NCBI GenBank assembly: GCA_020912385.1
Contig: CP087217.1
Span: 744,001 to 808,000, forward strand
DNA length: 64,000 nucleotides
Direction: 5' to 3'
Source: Neofusicoccum parvum
Lineage: Eukaryota > Ascomycota > Dothideomycetes > Botryosphaeriales > Botryosphaeriaceae
The stretch's first letter is position 1, and every line of letters begins with the position of its first letter. The notes under the pieces are model-generated. The model was not told where the DNA came from, did not search any database, and saw only the letters and a list, made by a program, of their open reading frames with translations. This document shows positions 32,793 through 45,223 of this stretch, piece after piece. The translations under genes and the position numbers were made by a program.

Positions 32793-34660
32793 ATGTCTGG
32801 TTCCCACTACAACTTCGACTTCCCGCCCGCCACGAGCCAGCCGTCTTCATCGAACCCGCCGAGCGACCAGGACTCGTCCACCCTCCCCGCCCGCCTGCAG
32901 CACATCCGCCAGGCTCTCCAGCGCGAGCGTGAGCAGCAGCGCGCCGAGAGCGAGGTGGCCGCTTCAGAGCGCCGCAGCCGTTTGTCCGACCCGAACAGCC
33001 AGCCCATGCCTCCTCGCCGCAACCGTCGCGGCCCCCGCGGCTTGCAGAGACCGCACGCCGCCGAGTACGACCAGCCGCCGCGGCGCCAGCGCTCTCCTCC
33101 CCGCCTGCCCACCTCCGATCCCCCGACATCGGCTGTCCGCAACAGACCCCATGCCGAGCCGAGCCAGCGCTTCAGCGCCCTGCGCCGTGCACGCCAGCAG
33201 CGCGAGCTGCGCGAACAGAGCAACACCCCGCTGTCCGAGCTCACCGAGCTGGAGCGTGCCGGCGAGCGCCTTGCCGAGATCAGCCAGAGCATCTCGCAGC
33301 TGATCGGCCCCAACAATCTTTCGAACTCTGAGCTGCTGCGCCTCGAGTTTGGCGGCAGGGACGAAGGCGCGGAGCGCAGGAGCTTCAAGCGGCGGAAGCT
33401 GGAGCGCGACGATGCTTCTTCCATCCACAGCAGCAGATACGGCCACTTTGGCCAGGTGGTGCCAGGTCGCCTGAAGATGGAGATTGTCAGCTGCGATGGC
33501 GGCGAGTACAGCGATAACTCGGGTGATTTGCACAGAGTCGAGAATGCCCTGAAAAATGATGCCAGCGTGTACTGCACCAAGAAATCCCACTGCAATCTGA
33601 TCCTGAGACATCAGGGAGAGACGGCCTTCTGCCTGGATAAGATCGTGATCAAAGCCCCCGAGCGGGGCTTTACCGCGCCGTATGTTGACTCCGACGAAGA
33701 CACTTTGTTGGAGGCTGCTGACCCTGGTGCTACAAACAGCGTACAGGAAGGAATGATCTTCCTTGCCATGGACTCGGAATATCTCGTAAACGGCACTGCT
33801 CCCTATCAGATTGACTACGGCGCAACTTCGTCGGCCTCCTCCCGGGCTTCAAGCACCTCCTCGTCTTCGTCACGCCGCCCCGAACGTATCTCTCTCCTCG
33901 AGAGCCTCCATGACCCCGAAGTCCTTGCAGGCATGGCCCGTCGCCACGATCTCCGAGACCGTTTGGACCAACAGATAAGGGAGGATCGGGAGGCAAGGTT
34001 TGCGCGGTTGCTGCGGATGAGGCGTCGTCTGGAGTCGAGACAGAACATGGATACCAATAGCGACAACTGCGACTACTCCGAGACCAACGACAGGCCGTCG
34101 ATCATCTCGCCAACTGCGCCAACACCACCCCCGCCGCTCCAGGGTCTCCATGTCACCCAGGAAGAGGATGACGAGTCGAGCGAGTCTGAACCGGACCAAC
34201 CTAGTGCATCAATCATGGCGGATAGACTTAGGAGAGACAGTCGCTGGCGTCCCGGAAGCGAAGATCGGGAGGACGACTACGAAGACGAGATGCGCACTGC
34301 TAGCCACCTTCTTTGGGATCGCAGAACCGGACCTGGCATTATCCGCTCTGCACGGCGGAGCACGCCCAGCAAGATTGAGCCTGAGGAGTCGGCGGTCGTG
34401 GATGGCGATGTTCTGGCTCCGCATGCGAGGTTCTTCATGCAGAAAAACAAGAGCAAAATCACGATTCGATTTGACCCGCCTGTGTAAGTTGACTGCGGAG
34501 ATCTATTAAGATGGCAGTTGCTAACGCATTCCACAGTTCCGGCAAATTCATTCTGCTCAAGCTCTGGAGCCCTTCCAAGCACGGCAATATAGATATCCAG
34601 AACATTGCGGTCCACGGGTTTTCGGGGCCACGCTGCTTTCCGGCGGTGGACATGCGTTAG
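32793..34660 (+). CDS. Galactose-binding-fold (DOC/discoidin-like) protein with split domain
   Basis: Two exons, 32793-34483 and 34537-34660, give 604 residues; the intron is 53 nt with GTAAGT and a GCTAACG branch. The first 210 residues are Arg/Gln/Ser/Pro-rich and likely disordered. A coiled segment follows (LTELERAGERLAEISQSISQ). The folded part begins MEIVSCDGGEYSDNSGDLHR and continues NDASVYCTKKSHCNLILRHQ and FCLDKIVIKAPERGFTAPY, then EGMIFLAMDS. A 240-residue low-complexity insert interrupts it, and the fold ends ITIRFDPPVSGKFILLKLW and HGNIDIQNIAVHGFSGPRCF. The beta-strand pattern with NIDIQ...GFSGPR fits a galactose-binding-like beta-sandwich as in APC10/DOC proteins. I infer a scaffolding or ubiquitin-ligase-adaptor role; no characterised relative comes to mind. 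The start is set at MSGSHYNFDF. Confidence 0.7.
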
Positions 34661-35121
34661 ACTTGCGATTAACGTGCACGGCCTGTATTGATGCATGTGG
34701 TGGCGTTGGCGTTTTTGTATTCTCAGGATGGATAAGGAAAGGAGGTTCGGCCTGATACCCTCAACCATCATGGGTGCAGTTCTTGCACGGTACCATGGTA
34801 TGTATAGGAGCATTGGTCTGCATTCGAGGGGAACAAGAGGTACCATATATCGTTACCATCGCTTCGGCACCGAAGCTCTATACGATTCTTTTCTATTTAG
34901 GGGCGCGAGCATGGAGATGAGATACCAAGAGCGTACAAATGCCGTACTGATGTAAGCATTTGCAGGTTTTAGAAGGTTGTGAGCAAAACTCCGGCCGGAA
35001 TTGATGGACTTGGTAAGCGACCACACCCCTCAAAGACGTTTTTACTTCACTCCGTCGAGATCAGCGGGCAATGCCTGAATGGTGTTTTAACATTTTCAAA
35101 TTTAAGTAGATCTCCACCCCT
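34661..35121. other. Convergent intergenic region
   Basis: About 460 bp lies between two facing 3' ends; moderately AT-rich, no gene seen. Confidence 0.55.
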
Positions 35122-36342
35122 TCAGCCTTTCTCCTTCCCGGTCAACATGCCCTGCCCTTTCTCCAGCAAATCCACCGACTGGTTCTTCCCACGCACCCTC
35201 TCAACACCACCTCCTCCGCCTCCCTTCCCGCTCCCGCAACACCCCCACTGGCAGCATATCCTCCTCACATCCTTCCTCAACCCCTCCACAAACACCTCCC
35301 ACCTCGGCCTCCCCTCGACCACCCACGCCACACCTCCCAGCACCACCACACCCACCACGCCTTTCACAAGAACCACGGCGGCGGCCTTGACGCCACAGCA
35401 CCCACTCCTCACCAGCCTCGCGACCAAGAAGCACACGGAAAACAGCCAGCCAAACAGCCTCTCCCTGGCGGCAAACGTGTCAGACGGGCTCCAGCTCAGC
35501 GGCGGAGCGCTGACGACGACGTCGCCGCCGGGCGGCGCGCCGTCGACGACGCTCACGGCGAGCAGAGGGCGCACGCCGCGCGGCGGCAGCCAGCGGCGCT
35601 CCCAGCTATCGCCGTCGGGCCAGATCTCCATGGGCCCGCCGCTGGCGCTCCAGCTGGCGCGCAGCGTCAGCACGGTCGTCTCGGGCGCCAGGCTCCACGA
35701 CAGCAGCGTGCGGTCGGCGACGTCGAACCACGGCGGGAAGAGCGCGGCCGGGTCGCCCGCCGGCGCGGTGACGACGACGGGCGCGGAGAAGCGCTCGTCG
35801 GCGTTGGCGTTCTGCACGGCGATGCGCTGCTGGTTGTTGATGACGAGGTACTGGCGGCGGGCGTCGAGGGCGAAGGTGAGGGCGAAGTGGCGCCGGTTGA
35901 GGGCGTGGGCGAGGGCGATGGAGGGGTGCTGGGTGCTGGGCGGCGGGTAGGGGGAGGGGAGGTGGAAGGGGTGGGGTGGCGGCGGTGGGGGGAAGAAGCG
36001 CGAGGTCCTGTCGAGGGTCGGTTGGTCAGCTCGAACCCGGCGGCGGCGGTGGCTTGACGCGTACTCGTAGATGCGCACGAACTCTTTGTGCTCGTTTATC
36101 AGCTTGGAGGGCCAGCCGATGCAGTCGTCGTCGTGGGAGGGGGACGGCAGGAAGAGCCATGTCAATGCTAGCCCTAAGAAGGCGTTAGTATGCCTTGGAG
36201 ATTCACGGGGATCGCTGCGAAACCTGCCGGCCCATATTGTGACAAAGCAGCAGGCCAACCGCAGCAGCCACGTCTTTCGACGCATCATCTTGCTGCTGTG
36301 GACGGCGGAGGCTGGAGGAGAGGACGGGGAATGGCAATTCAT
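35122..36342 (-). CDS. Unrecognised membrane protein
   Basis: Proposed exons are 36342-36228, 36173-36065 and 36007-35122, giving 369 residues. The second intron (57 nt, GTACGC donor, CTGACC branch) is well supported. The first has a perfect ATACTAAC branch and CTTAG acceptor, but the only in-frame donor is GC (CCG/GCAGGT), giving a GC-AG intron of 54 nt. The N-terminus is a signal-anchor (WLLRLACCFVTIWAGLALTW). The middle, from SRFFPPPPPPHPFHLPSPYP to about residue 250, is a beta-rich region with ARRQYLVINNQQRIAVQNA and GPMEIWPDGDSWERRWLP. The C-terminal third has one or two hydrophobic helices (GWLFSVCFLVARLV and VLVKGVVGVVVLGGVAWVV) and a basic end. I do not recognise the family. Codon use and GC content match the neighbouring genes, so it is likely real. 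Confidence 0.6.
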   Translation of the reverse strand: MNCHSPSSPPASAVHSSKMMRRKTWLLRLACCFVTIWAGRFRSDPRESPRHTNAFLGLALTWLFLPSPSHDDDCIGWPSKLINEHKEFVRIYEYASSHRRRRVRADQPTLDRTSRFFPPPPPPHPFHLPSPYPPPSTQHPSIALAHALNRRHFALTFALDARRQYLVINNQQRIAVQNANADERFSAPVVVTAPAGDPAALFPPWFDVADRTLLSWSLAPETTVLTLRASWSASGGPMEIWPDGDSWERRWLPPRGVRPLLAVSVVDGAPPGGDVVVSAPPLSWSPSDTFAARERLFGWLFSVCFLVARLVRSGCCGVKAAAVVLVKGVVGVVVLGGVAWVVEGRPRWEVFVEGLRKDVRRICCQWGCCGSGKGGGGGGVERVRGKNQSVDLLEKGQGMLTGKEKG

Positions 36343-38470
36343 GGTGTGCTCCGGCAACGGGAAAGGAGACACGAAGCGGAGAAGAGGAAGAAAAGGTCGG
36401 GAAACTCCATGGTTTCTGGGAGAGGCGAGAGCTTGATCTGACTGATGGGCATATAACCCACCAAGCATACGAGCGCTCGGCATCCGCGTCAGTGCGGGCA
36501 GCGGGAGATGCGGGCGATCACCGACCCTCACACACGGCCCTGGCACCCCATGATTCAAGCCACACTCTTTGCCCGTTCCCTTTGCCTCCTCCGACCGCGA
36601 GTCCACGTGCAGGCTCTGTAGACGGCCGCACACTTGCGGTCTCGGTCCCGGCAATTGGGTCGACGTGCGGCACAACCACCATGCACATCCCGTTCGTTTG
36701 CAGGCCCGCCTTTGCACTTGCCCTTCTCTCCTGCAAGCCACCTGCGTCGCGCATTGCTGGCGCACACGGCATTGCACCAAGAAATTGCAGGCGGCCTGGC
36801 CGGGGGAAATTTTTAGCTCCAGGTCCGCGCCCAGCCCCGGCTCCGGGCGGGCAGCTGTGCAACTCAGATTGATGATTGCAGCGGCCAACCATGGAGCACC
36901 GGCCCGCGCATCGGTGGAGCCCTGCGCTCCGTTCCTGTCCCTCCGTCCCCATCTCATCGGCATCGGGTGTGGATCGAGCCTGTCAAACGGCCCTGCATCC
37001 CGTTTTGCGGGCCTTCCATCTGCTGTTCCCGCCCCCCGGTCGCGAGGAAGGGCTGCCGTCGAAACATGCAGCTTATCGCAGCCCGCTTCCCTTTGGGCTC
37101 ATTGGAGGACTCGATGCTTTTATCGGGGCAACTGTGACGCTTCTGCCGAACTCTGTTTCCAATTGGCAGGAAGCCTGAAACAAACTACTCTGAAGTTTGT
37201 AACCTTCCATCAATGAGATTGCTGGCCAAAAATCTCCCGCTGGAAGCCCGACAGCCCACAGCAATTCGCCATTGCTCGAGGCTGGTGGTACCCAGGAAGT
37301 AAAAAAAAACCCCCAGATGGCCTCGAAATAGCACAACAGCCCGGGGCAACGCGAGAAAGCCTGTACACACTTGCGCTTATGTGGCAGACCGAGGCGGAAG
37401 GAAACTCCCGGGGCCTCTTTGCCGCTTCGGAGGCTCAGCAGCTTCCTTGCCTCGTCCTCGCCGCCACCGTTACTTATAATATCCACGGACGCGTCATCCT
37501 GATTTCCGGCTCCTGTCTGTCTGTCCCCAACCACGCTAGCTCGATACCTTATCTCGACCGCCAGCGAGACACTGTCCGCCAAGCCAGACCATGAGAACGT
37601 CAACAAGAGAGACACAACCACGCGTACTCATCAGCTGGAGTCTCGACCACGGCTTAGAGTTCTTTCTCCTGAAGCGTGAAGCTTGGGAATCTAATCCGGG
37701 CGCGATCAAGCAAAGCCGAAAATCCGCAGAGCACATTTAGAGAGACCAGATGAAAAGAAATGAGACGAAGAGCAATATCGCTATCCTTCCGGTCTGGCTC
37801 TACTCCTCAGTTCTGCTATATCAGCCGTCGCCATCCATTCCAATTCCGCCGCCAAGCCATCTGCCAGACCCCTACAGCTCGGCATCGATCAAGCACCGGA
37901 AGCTTGGCCGTGAACACGATGGGACCGGGATAGGCTATCCGCATGGCTTCCGCTGGCAAACTCGATTCAGGATACGAGCACGTATTTCGCAAGTTCTTCA
38001 CCCCTCGTCACATTTCTGCCATCTGTGTGCATAATGACTCCGAGAGCTGCTGTCTCAGTAGCAATTCCTTGTTCATATCTTCCGTACTGTCTTTCTAGCT
38101 GAAGCCATCTCATGATGGTCCCTTTGCCGCTGCTCACTGTCAGTAGCTAGTAACGCCCTTTTGAAAACCACCGTGTCAAATAAGAGAAGATTGAAAAACG
38201 CCTAATCGCTATGCATCGCAGGAATTTCTCCGCCCAGTGATTGAATTTGAAAAAAAAAAGAAGCCCCAGGAACTTGAAGCTCGTTCTGACAAAAATCTTT
38301 GCATAATCCCGCTTGGTCGCAAGAGCTCGATGTAGAAACCGTGGAGAAGAGTAGGCCTATTTGGGCGATAACGCAAAAAGAGCCAAGCCTGTAAAGACTA
38401 CACGGGGTCCACAATTGTAAAGCCCGTGAAAACTTCGAGGTTGGCCAGCGGCAGGACGATATTCGTCTTT
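36343..38470. other. Large intergenic region, no gene seen
   Basis: 2.1 kb upstream of the unrecognised membrane protein and downstream of SAC3. Short frames on both strands have mixed codon use and no recognisable content. Presumably promoter of the leftward gene plus SAC3 3' UTR (an A-rich strip lies at 38250-38260). Confidence 0.45.
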
Positions 38471-41400
38471 TCAGAGCTCGATCGCGTCCTCGAAGCTGTT
38501 TCCCTTGTCCTTGTACTTAGCGTTCGGGGTGGCGTCACGCTCGTCGCTGGCGTCTTCCGAGGCGCTCTCTTCTTCCAATGACTCGTCCTCATCCTCGACA
38601 ATTTCCTCCTCGTCTACGGACGATTCGTCCTCCAAATCGTCCTCCAAATCGTCCTCCAAATCGCCCTCCAACTCGTCCTCATCCTCGTCGTCCTCATCGA
38701 CGCTCCCACTATCTTCATCGTCGTCCTCGTTTGCATCCTCAGATGCATCTCCCTCCTCATCGTCTTCACCGGCCACCTGGCTCTCCTCTTCGTCATCTTC
38801 ATCCAGCAGCGCCGGATCGACCTCGTCCCGCATAATCTCGCTATCCTCCTTGTCCAACGTCTCAAAACCCTGCGCGTACCGATACTGGTCCTCGAACTGG
38901 CTACCGAACTCTTCGTGCTGGCCGTACTGGAATTCCCCGGCAACGGACTGGGACAGCTCGTCATGATTGACCTCCATGATCTCGTCATCATTGGTAGGAT
39001 ACTCCTTGCTCTTGACCGGGATTTGGCTCTGCACCTCCTGGCCCTTGGCGTCGTCGTCATCATCGTCATCATCATCATCATCAGATGAGAGGATCATGAT
39101 CTCATCACCTTGCGTGCCTACGCCGTTGGGTGTAGGCTGGTCCGACGGCTGGGTTTGGACAAACGGATTGCTATCAGGGATCGCAGAGGAAAAGGAGTTT
39201 GACGGAGCCGCAGAGTCCAGCTGATTGTTGCTACCAGGCGCGAAAACCGAAAAAGCATTCGCGGGATTCTCCTGGCTGTCCATTGGCTGGGAGGCTGGGA
39301 TTTGCTGACTGAAGCTCATCTTTGACGATTGGGTCGTGACAGAGGTAGAGGACTGAGTCGGTAGCTGCGATGCAGAGTTCGACTTCATCAGCTGCGGAGA
39401 CTGCTCGACAACTTTTTCCTTTCCCTTCTCCATCTGCTTTTGTGCAAGCCAGCGAGCACCGCCGTATTCGGATCGAGGCAAGAACTTACTGTCACGATCC
39501 CAGTACGCAGGCCGGCTAACAGAAGCTGCCTGCACCTGCGGAAAGTGAGACGAACGGAAAGAGTTGTACGAGCGATCGCGGGGGTCGGCGGATGAGCTGC
39601 GAATGGACTCGGATGTCCGCTTCTCAAGCTGCTGGTTCATGCTGCGCATGAAATCGGTTTCTTCATTGAGAGTCTTCCTCAGTAACCTGAACTTCGCAAG
39701 CAGAGGATCCTCCGAAGCATTGCTGTCTGCGCGATCTCTATAGGTGCTCGGTGCACTTGTAGGCGTTCCCGCATTGCGGTTTTCACCGGAAGGAGTGCCG
39801 CTTTGACTGAGTCGATAGCCATCCCGTGTGCCCATGGCGATCCTTTTTTTCCTCTCCGGAGGAGACGTCGACTGTTCATCTCCAGAAGACATGAGAGCTT
39901 CCTCATCGGCATCAAATTCCCTGTATCGCTTCCTGCTGTTCCTGTCGCCACGGACATCATCGGGGTTTATGCCAAGACCCACGAGTCTCCAGTAATCGCT
40001 CTGGGTGGTGCTGATGCGACCAGTGTAGGTGCTCTCCTTCGGAATGAGAGGTTGTCCAGAGAGGAAGGCAGCACGGTACCTAGTGGGTGGCTGGATAGGA
40101 GCCTTCCTCGACTTCGAAACGCGGAATTCGTCGTTGTTCGGGCCGAGGGCATCAGACTGAGCACTGCTGCGACGAGTACTGCTTAGTGCTCCAGACATCA
40201 TGTATGATTCTTGTCGCGAGACGGTCGAGCGTCGCCTCCTGTCCCTCTCGAGAATATCGTGGACGCCGAAGTCCTCGCTGAAAGAGTCCCGGAAGTTTCC
40301 ATCGCTGCGAGCGCCATTGCTCGCAGCCATCCTCCTCATGCTTGCTCCCATGGTGTTCTTGAAGTCCCGGACATCCGCTTCAACCCTGGCTGCTCCCCTC
40401 TGAGAGGCGGACTTGCTGAGTGCGTCACGGCGCGCTTTCCTCCGTTCACGCCCACGGCGGCTGGCCTTTGCTGATCGCCAAAGGCCTCTCCACTTCTGCC
40501 CGTAGCGGGTCGCGAGACTCCTCGCGCGGAACTCGTCAGCTACCTTACGGTCCTGCTCGTCTTGGAATTCTCTCATAGCATCAAGAACGATGCTTTGAGA
40601 TAGGTGTTCGATGAATTGCGTGAGAAGACCGGCCTTAGGCTCGAGCACCAGGTTCTCAGTGATCTTGTCGATAGCTAGACTACTGAGTCTCTCCTTCCGG
40701 GCCTTTTCTTTAGCAATCGCCAAAGCATTGGACGCAGACGGCTGAGGAGTTGCCGTCGGTGGCTGTGCTGCAGGTGGAGCCGGAGTAAAGCTGGATGCTG
40801 GAGTGAAGCTAGGTGGTGCGGGAGCAACGCTTGACGCGGGGGTGAAGCTTGGCTGAGCCGAAGTCAAGCTTGATGCTGGGGTGAAGCTTGGGGGCTGAGT
40901 AGGTGCGGAATCCGTTTTTGGTGGCGTCGGAGGGGTTGCAGTGTGGTTCTCGAGTGTGAATGGCGCTGATGGTGGTGAGGCCGTCTGCGTGATGGAGGTT
41001 GGAGCAGAAAATTTCGAAGGGTTGAAAGCTCCGATTGATGGCTGAGATGCCGGAGTATTCGATGCGGATGAGGTTGGTGTCGTAGAAGGGAAGAATGATG
41101 TGGAATTTGTTGGCTGCTCTGTAGCCGGTGCAGAACCCTGCAAAGGCTTAGGTGAGAACTGTGCAGGCGACGTGCCAGAAACCTGTGATGCGGCGAATCC
41201 GAACGGATTCTTATCCCCGGGTAGTGAGCTGGTTTGATTTGCGTCTGAGACCACCGATGTGAACCTAGAAAATGGACTGCTCGCAGGTGCGGCAGCTGCG
41301 GTGACCGTTGGCGCGGAGCTCTTCGTTGTTACAGGCGGGAAACCGAAGATGCTCGGCATCGGCGCGGGTTGTTGGCCTCCGCTCGCCGCAGGCTTTGCGG

Positions 41401-43870
41401 AAGGGAAGGCGAAATTCCCCTCCGATGCTGGCACCGGTTGTTGATTTTCCTTTCCGGCATGTGGGGCAGATGTTGTAGGAGGAAAGAACGGGGTGGGTGC
41501 GGAAGTGGAAACCGATGATGTCATGCCTCCGAAAACTGAAGACTTTGGTGGTGAGCCTGGAGGCGTATCGCTCGGCTGCTCAAATGAGGTAGTTGGCGTT
41601 GTCGACTTCAGAGCTGGCACCGGCTGGCCAAAGGCCGAGAATGGTGTCGTTTGAGCACCAGGCTGGAATGGTGAGGGGTGCGTCGCGGGAGAATTCGAGG
41701 CTGGTTGTGCGAAGGGAGAAGGCGCTGCGGACGACGAGCCGAGTTGGAAAGGTGATGAACTCGCGCTGGGAGCGGCCGTGGTCGTTGTTGTGGTGGATGC
41801 TATTGAGAAAGGTGAGAATGGATTGGCAGGGTATGAAGTGGATGTAGAACTCATCGAACCTTGATTAGAAGGCGTGCCGAAACCGAAGGGAGAGGGTTGA
41901 GGGACCGGGGTGGCAGGTTTCCCGAAAGGCGAAGAAGCAGAGGGTGCACCAAAGCCTGACGGGGCGGCCGGGGCACCGAAAGCTGATGGAGCAGCGGGAG
42001 CAAAGGGGTTCTTCGGCGCAGCTGCAGCGGCGGCGAAAGGATTCGCGGGCTGAGTGAATGATGAGGTGGTCGTGGTCATCGTCTCGGTGTCAGACTCTTC
42101 GTCTTGGTTAACAAAGAGTGAAGGCTGATCTCCGTTCGCCAGCGGCTCTTCGATCATGCCCCGTTCTCTTGCCTGTTTGACGGTCAAACCGCCAACAATA
42201 GCCGAATAGGCCCTCCAGTATCTCTTCGACTCAACGATCGCCTCTGAGCGAAATTGTTTCCTGAGCTCCGGGCCAGCAGCGGGAAAGCTCTTGCCTGGGA
42301 CTGAGGTGAGATCGAGGAACTCAGTACCGTCTTCCTTCTCCACGACTGAAAACCCATAGGCTTCGCAGAATTCGCGCGTCTCCTCTTCGTCGTCAAAGTT
42401 GAGAATCCTAGTGACTTCCTGAAGAGTCCAGTCCTCAACTTTCCTATCCCCACCAATCCGGTATGCATTCCAGATGTTCTTGAGCATAGTTCTTCTGACC
42501 TGGTTGAAGGACATCTCCGCTACGCAAGCCATGAGATACGACACCTGGCTCGATCTGAGTATGTTGAAGAACCTTCCGATATTAGACTGGGCAGTAGGGT
42601 GGGAGATTTGTGGGGTCAGGGGACCCAGAGGCTGGTAGACGTCCGCAGCAGCAGCATAGATTTTCAATGCGGTCTGAACACGGGGATTCTTGATGATCTC
42701 CGGTGGCCAGGACTGTATCCTATCCTCGATATCCGGAACTATGGCCATCATCTGGAAGAGTATACTGTAGGCCCTGAATTCAGGCTCGTTCGAAGACCGG
42801 TACCGTTCCCTATTCTCGTCGTAGAGGGTGATGAGGGTAAGGAGAGTCTTGTCCAGCTGCTCGCGGTCCTGGTGCCTGTCGTACGAAGTGGGCACCTCCT
42901 CCTTCGAGAGGGCCATCTGATGCAGAGAGAGGATATGAAAGCGCGCAATGCGCTCAAAGCAATCGATCTGTATACGGATGTCCGGAGTCTTGGTGCATTG
43001 TTGAATGGTGAAGTCATTGCGCACGGCGCGGGTGCGGTCCCACAAGAACTTGTGCGACTTCGCGAGGGGGTATTCTGAGAGAATATCGTTGAAGAGGTAG
43101 TCACACGTCTTCGAGAGTGTAGTCGGAGGTCGGAGGTCGGAGGGAAGCTGCTCTTCTAGGCCGGCGGCGGCGCGTCGGAATTTCTTGACCATGCGGTGCT
43201 CCACAGGCTCTTTCGTGACAGGGTCCTTTGGACGATGGTCAGAGAAAACCCTTTCCCGCGCAATCATCCCGGACTGCTTACCGATTCCAGCTCCCAAATA
43301 TCCTTCTGAACCACGCGCTCCACCCTCTCATACTCTGCGCACATGTCCGGGCATGTTCCGACGATGGTGATAGCATCCTCCAACCGGCGCGGCTTGTCGG
43401 GGTCCTGGATCAATCCGTGCGCAATCGCGTGCTTGCGTTCGAGGGTGCGGTTCGACTTGAGCTACAGTGCGAGAGGGATAGAGTCATTCTAGTTCTTCTC
43501 TTCGATCGACAGGCTGAGGGGGGAGTCAACGTACTGTGTCGTAACGCTGTGGCCATGGTAGGCCGGCGGTCGAGGCAGGCTGAAAGCCATTGGATTGCGG
43601 CGCCGAGTTGTTGGAGCGGGAGGGCGGGCGCACCGCCTGCGGACCTCCGAACGGCTGCTTCTGACGGGGGCCGGTGGGAGCGCCTCTCGCCGACGCGCCC
43701 CTCGCGAAGGTGGTGCCGCGACCGCGACCACGGAAGCTGCTGGTTCCTCCATCACTGTCGCTGGCGTTGCCGGAGCTGTTGCGGGTGTTGTTGTGCGCGC
43801 CGCCGCGGGCGAGGGTCTTCGAGCGACTGGCTCTCGCGCGGCCGCGCTCACCTCCGCGCGCTGACGACAT
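38471..43870 (-). CDS. SAC3: SAC3/GANP-family mRNA export factor
   Basis: Three exons, 43870-43535, 43461-43282 and 43225-38471, give 1756 residues; introns of 73 and 56 nt have GTACGT and GTAAGC donors. The N-terminus is Arg/Gly-rich (FRGRGRGTTFARGASARG). The SAC3/GANP domain starts LKSNRTLERKHAIAHGLI, includes GTCPDMCAEYERVERVVQ, HRMVKKFRRAAAG and FDDEEETREFCEAYGF, and ends about residue 450. A Ser/Pro/Thr-rich region of 450 residues has dispersed FG-type motifs (NPFAPAAPSAFG, SPFGKP), as in nucleoporins. A charged helical region of the CID type follows (LAIAKEKARKERLSSLAIDK). The last 250 residues are disordered and end in a long acidic tail. Sac3 is the scaffold of TREX-2, linking transcribed genes to the nuclear pore with Thp1, Sus1 and Cdc31. 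At 1756 residues it is longer than yeast Sac3 (1301), mostly because of the two low-complexity regions. Confidence 0.92.
38625..38672. repeat. 12-bp tandem repeat inside SAC3
   Basis: Four copies of a 12-mer (tcgtcctccaaa on the plus strand; the fourth differs at two bases) encode the acidic repeat EDDL within the SAC3 tail. Copy number may vary between strains. Confidence 0.85.
39047..39085. repeat. Aspartate-codon microsatellite inside SAC3
   Basis: An interrupted (ATC/GTC)n run on the plus strand encodes eleven aspartates in a row on the minus strand, directly after the hydrophobic motif EIMILSS. Confidence 0.8.
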
Positions 43871-45223
43871 GGCGGTCGGCGGGTCGGTTTCTCCCTCAAC
43901 GGACGGCCCTGCTCATCGGTCGCGATGCGGAATCGGTTGGACTGGGGAGATGCAACGTGTCGCACGAGTAATCCGAGCCGGAAGCGGCGTGGTGGGACGG
44001 TGTGCAGGGTGTGCGGGTCTTTGTCGCGACCAGGTGGTGGTAAAAGGCGACGCGAAGCTCTGAGCTTCGACGCCGTCGCTTGGCAAACCGAGCGAACCAG
44101 CCACAATCAACCCGAAATGGAAACCATCGCTTCCTCACCTCACTTTCGTACGCCACCACTTTCTTCCTAATATACAGCAAATTCACATACATGTTTAGGA
44201 ATGCCAAACACGAATCCACACTGCAATTGAGATGCACACAATTCTGGTGGCTGGAAAGAAAGTCATGACCGCTATCATGTTAGGATTGACATAGAAGTGA
44301 CGGCCATGACATCGTCCCGGCCTGAACGTGCGGCTACACTCGTACGGAACCTCGATTGAGAAGACCGAAATTGATATTACTATACCACGGCCACTTTCAC
44401 TATCACGCACCTCATCTACCAAAGTATAGTAGTAGCCAGTGAAGCCCAACATCAAAAACCTGTCTGCTCAAGCTCGGCGCAACGAAGGAAAAAAGAACTG
44501 GCAAAAGCACAAAAGCCCGCTCAGAACGCTATTCAGGGGTTTAAAATAAAGAAAAGTAGCAGAAGAACATATTCCCGAAGTGAAGGAAAAGAAAAGAAAA
44601 GTACGCGACCAAAGAGCAGCACAATTTTAACCCATGACTCCGAAAAGATCCGAATCAACATCCGCTAAAAAGGTAAGCAGGGAACGAAAACTGAAAGCGA
44701 ATAACCAATTTTTTGTCAGCCACCCAGCCACCCAGCTCGCAACAATTTGAGCGCATCTGATGCATGTGCGATAGTGCGGATCTAATAATCCAGCAGAAGA
44801 GCCACACCAACTCCTCGCTCCCAAACGGCAATTGTTCCCACCGGCCCACCAAAGACAGAGAGAGAAGAAACAGCAAGAGGCAGCGGCTGTTACAGCTTTT
44901 CGCAGAACAAATCAAAACGTTGTTCAGAAATTGCCACCCAGAGAAAAACGCTAATGCAGAACCTGTTATTTCCCAGAGGTCGTAGTCGTCGTAGTCCGAA
45001 AGAATCGCCCAGAAACGATGTGCCCAGAAACGCGAACGCTGGACGTCATTGCTTGTCGGTCATGTCGTCGTTATAATTATACAGGACTTTGGAAAGACGC
45101 TTTCGTGAACTTCGTCAAGCGGGTAACCCGTCGCGCGAGAATGAGGCCATATTAGAATAAGTACCGAGCCGAGGACAGAAGCTCGTGCGGAATTGGAACC
45201 ATCGACGACGAATGTCTTGATGC
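43871..45223. other. Intergenic region, SAC3 promoter
   Basis: 1.35 kb upstream of SAC3 and downstream of the YDR124W-like gene. The stretch 44450-44960 is A-rich and looks like 3' UTR. No gene is seen. Confidence 0.5.

Noticed and set aside
34979..35950. 323-codon plus-strand frame opposite the unrecognised membrane protein
   Set aside because: Thr/Pro/Ser-rich antisense shadow; the minus-strand frame has spliced structure with branch sites.
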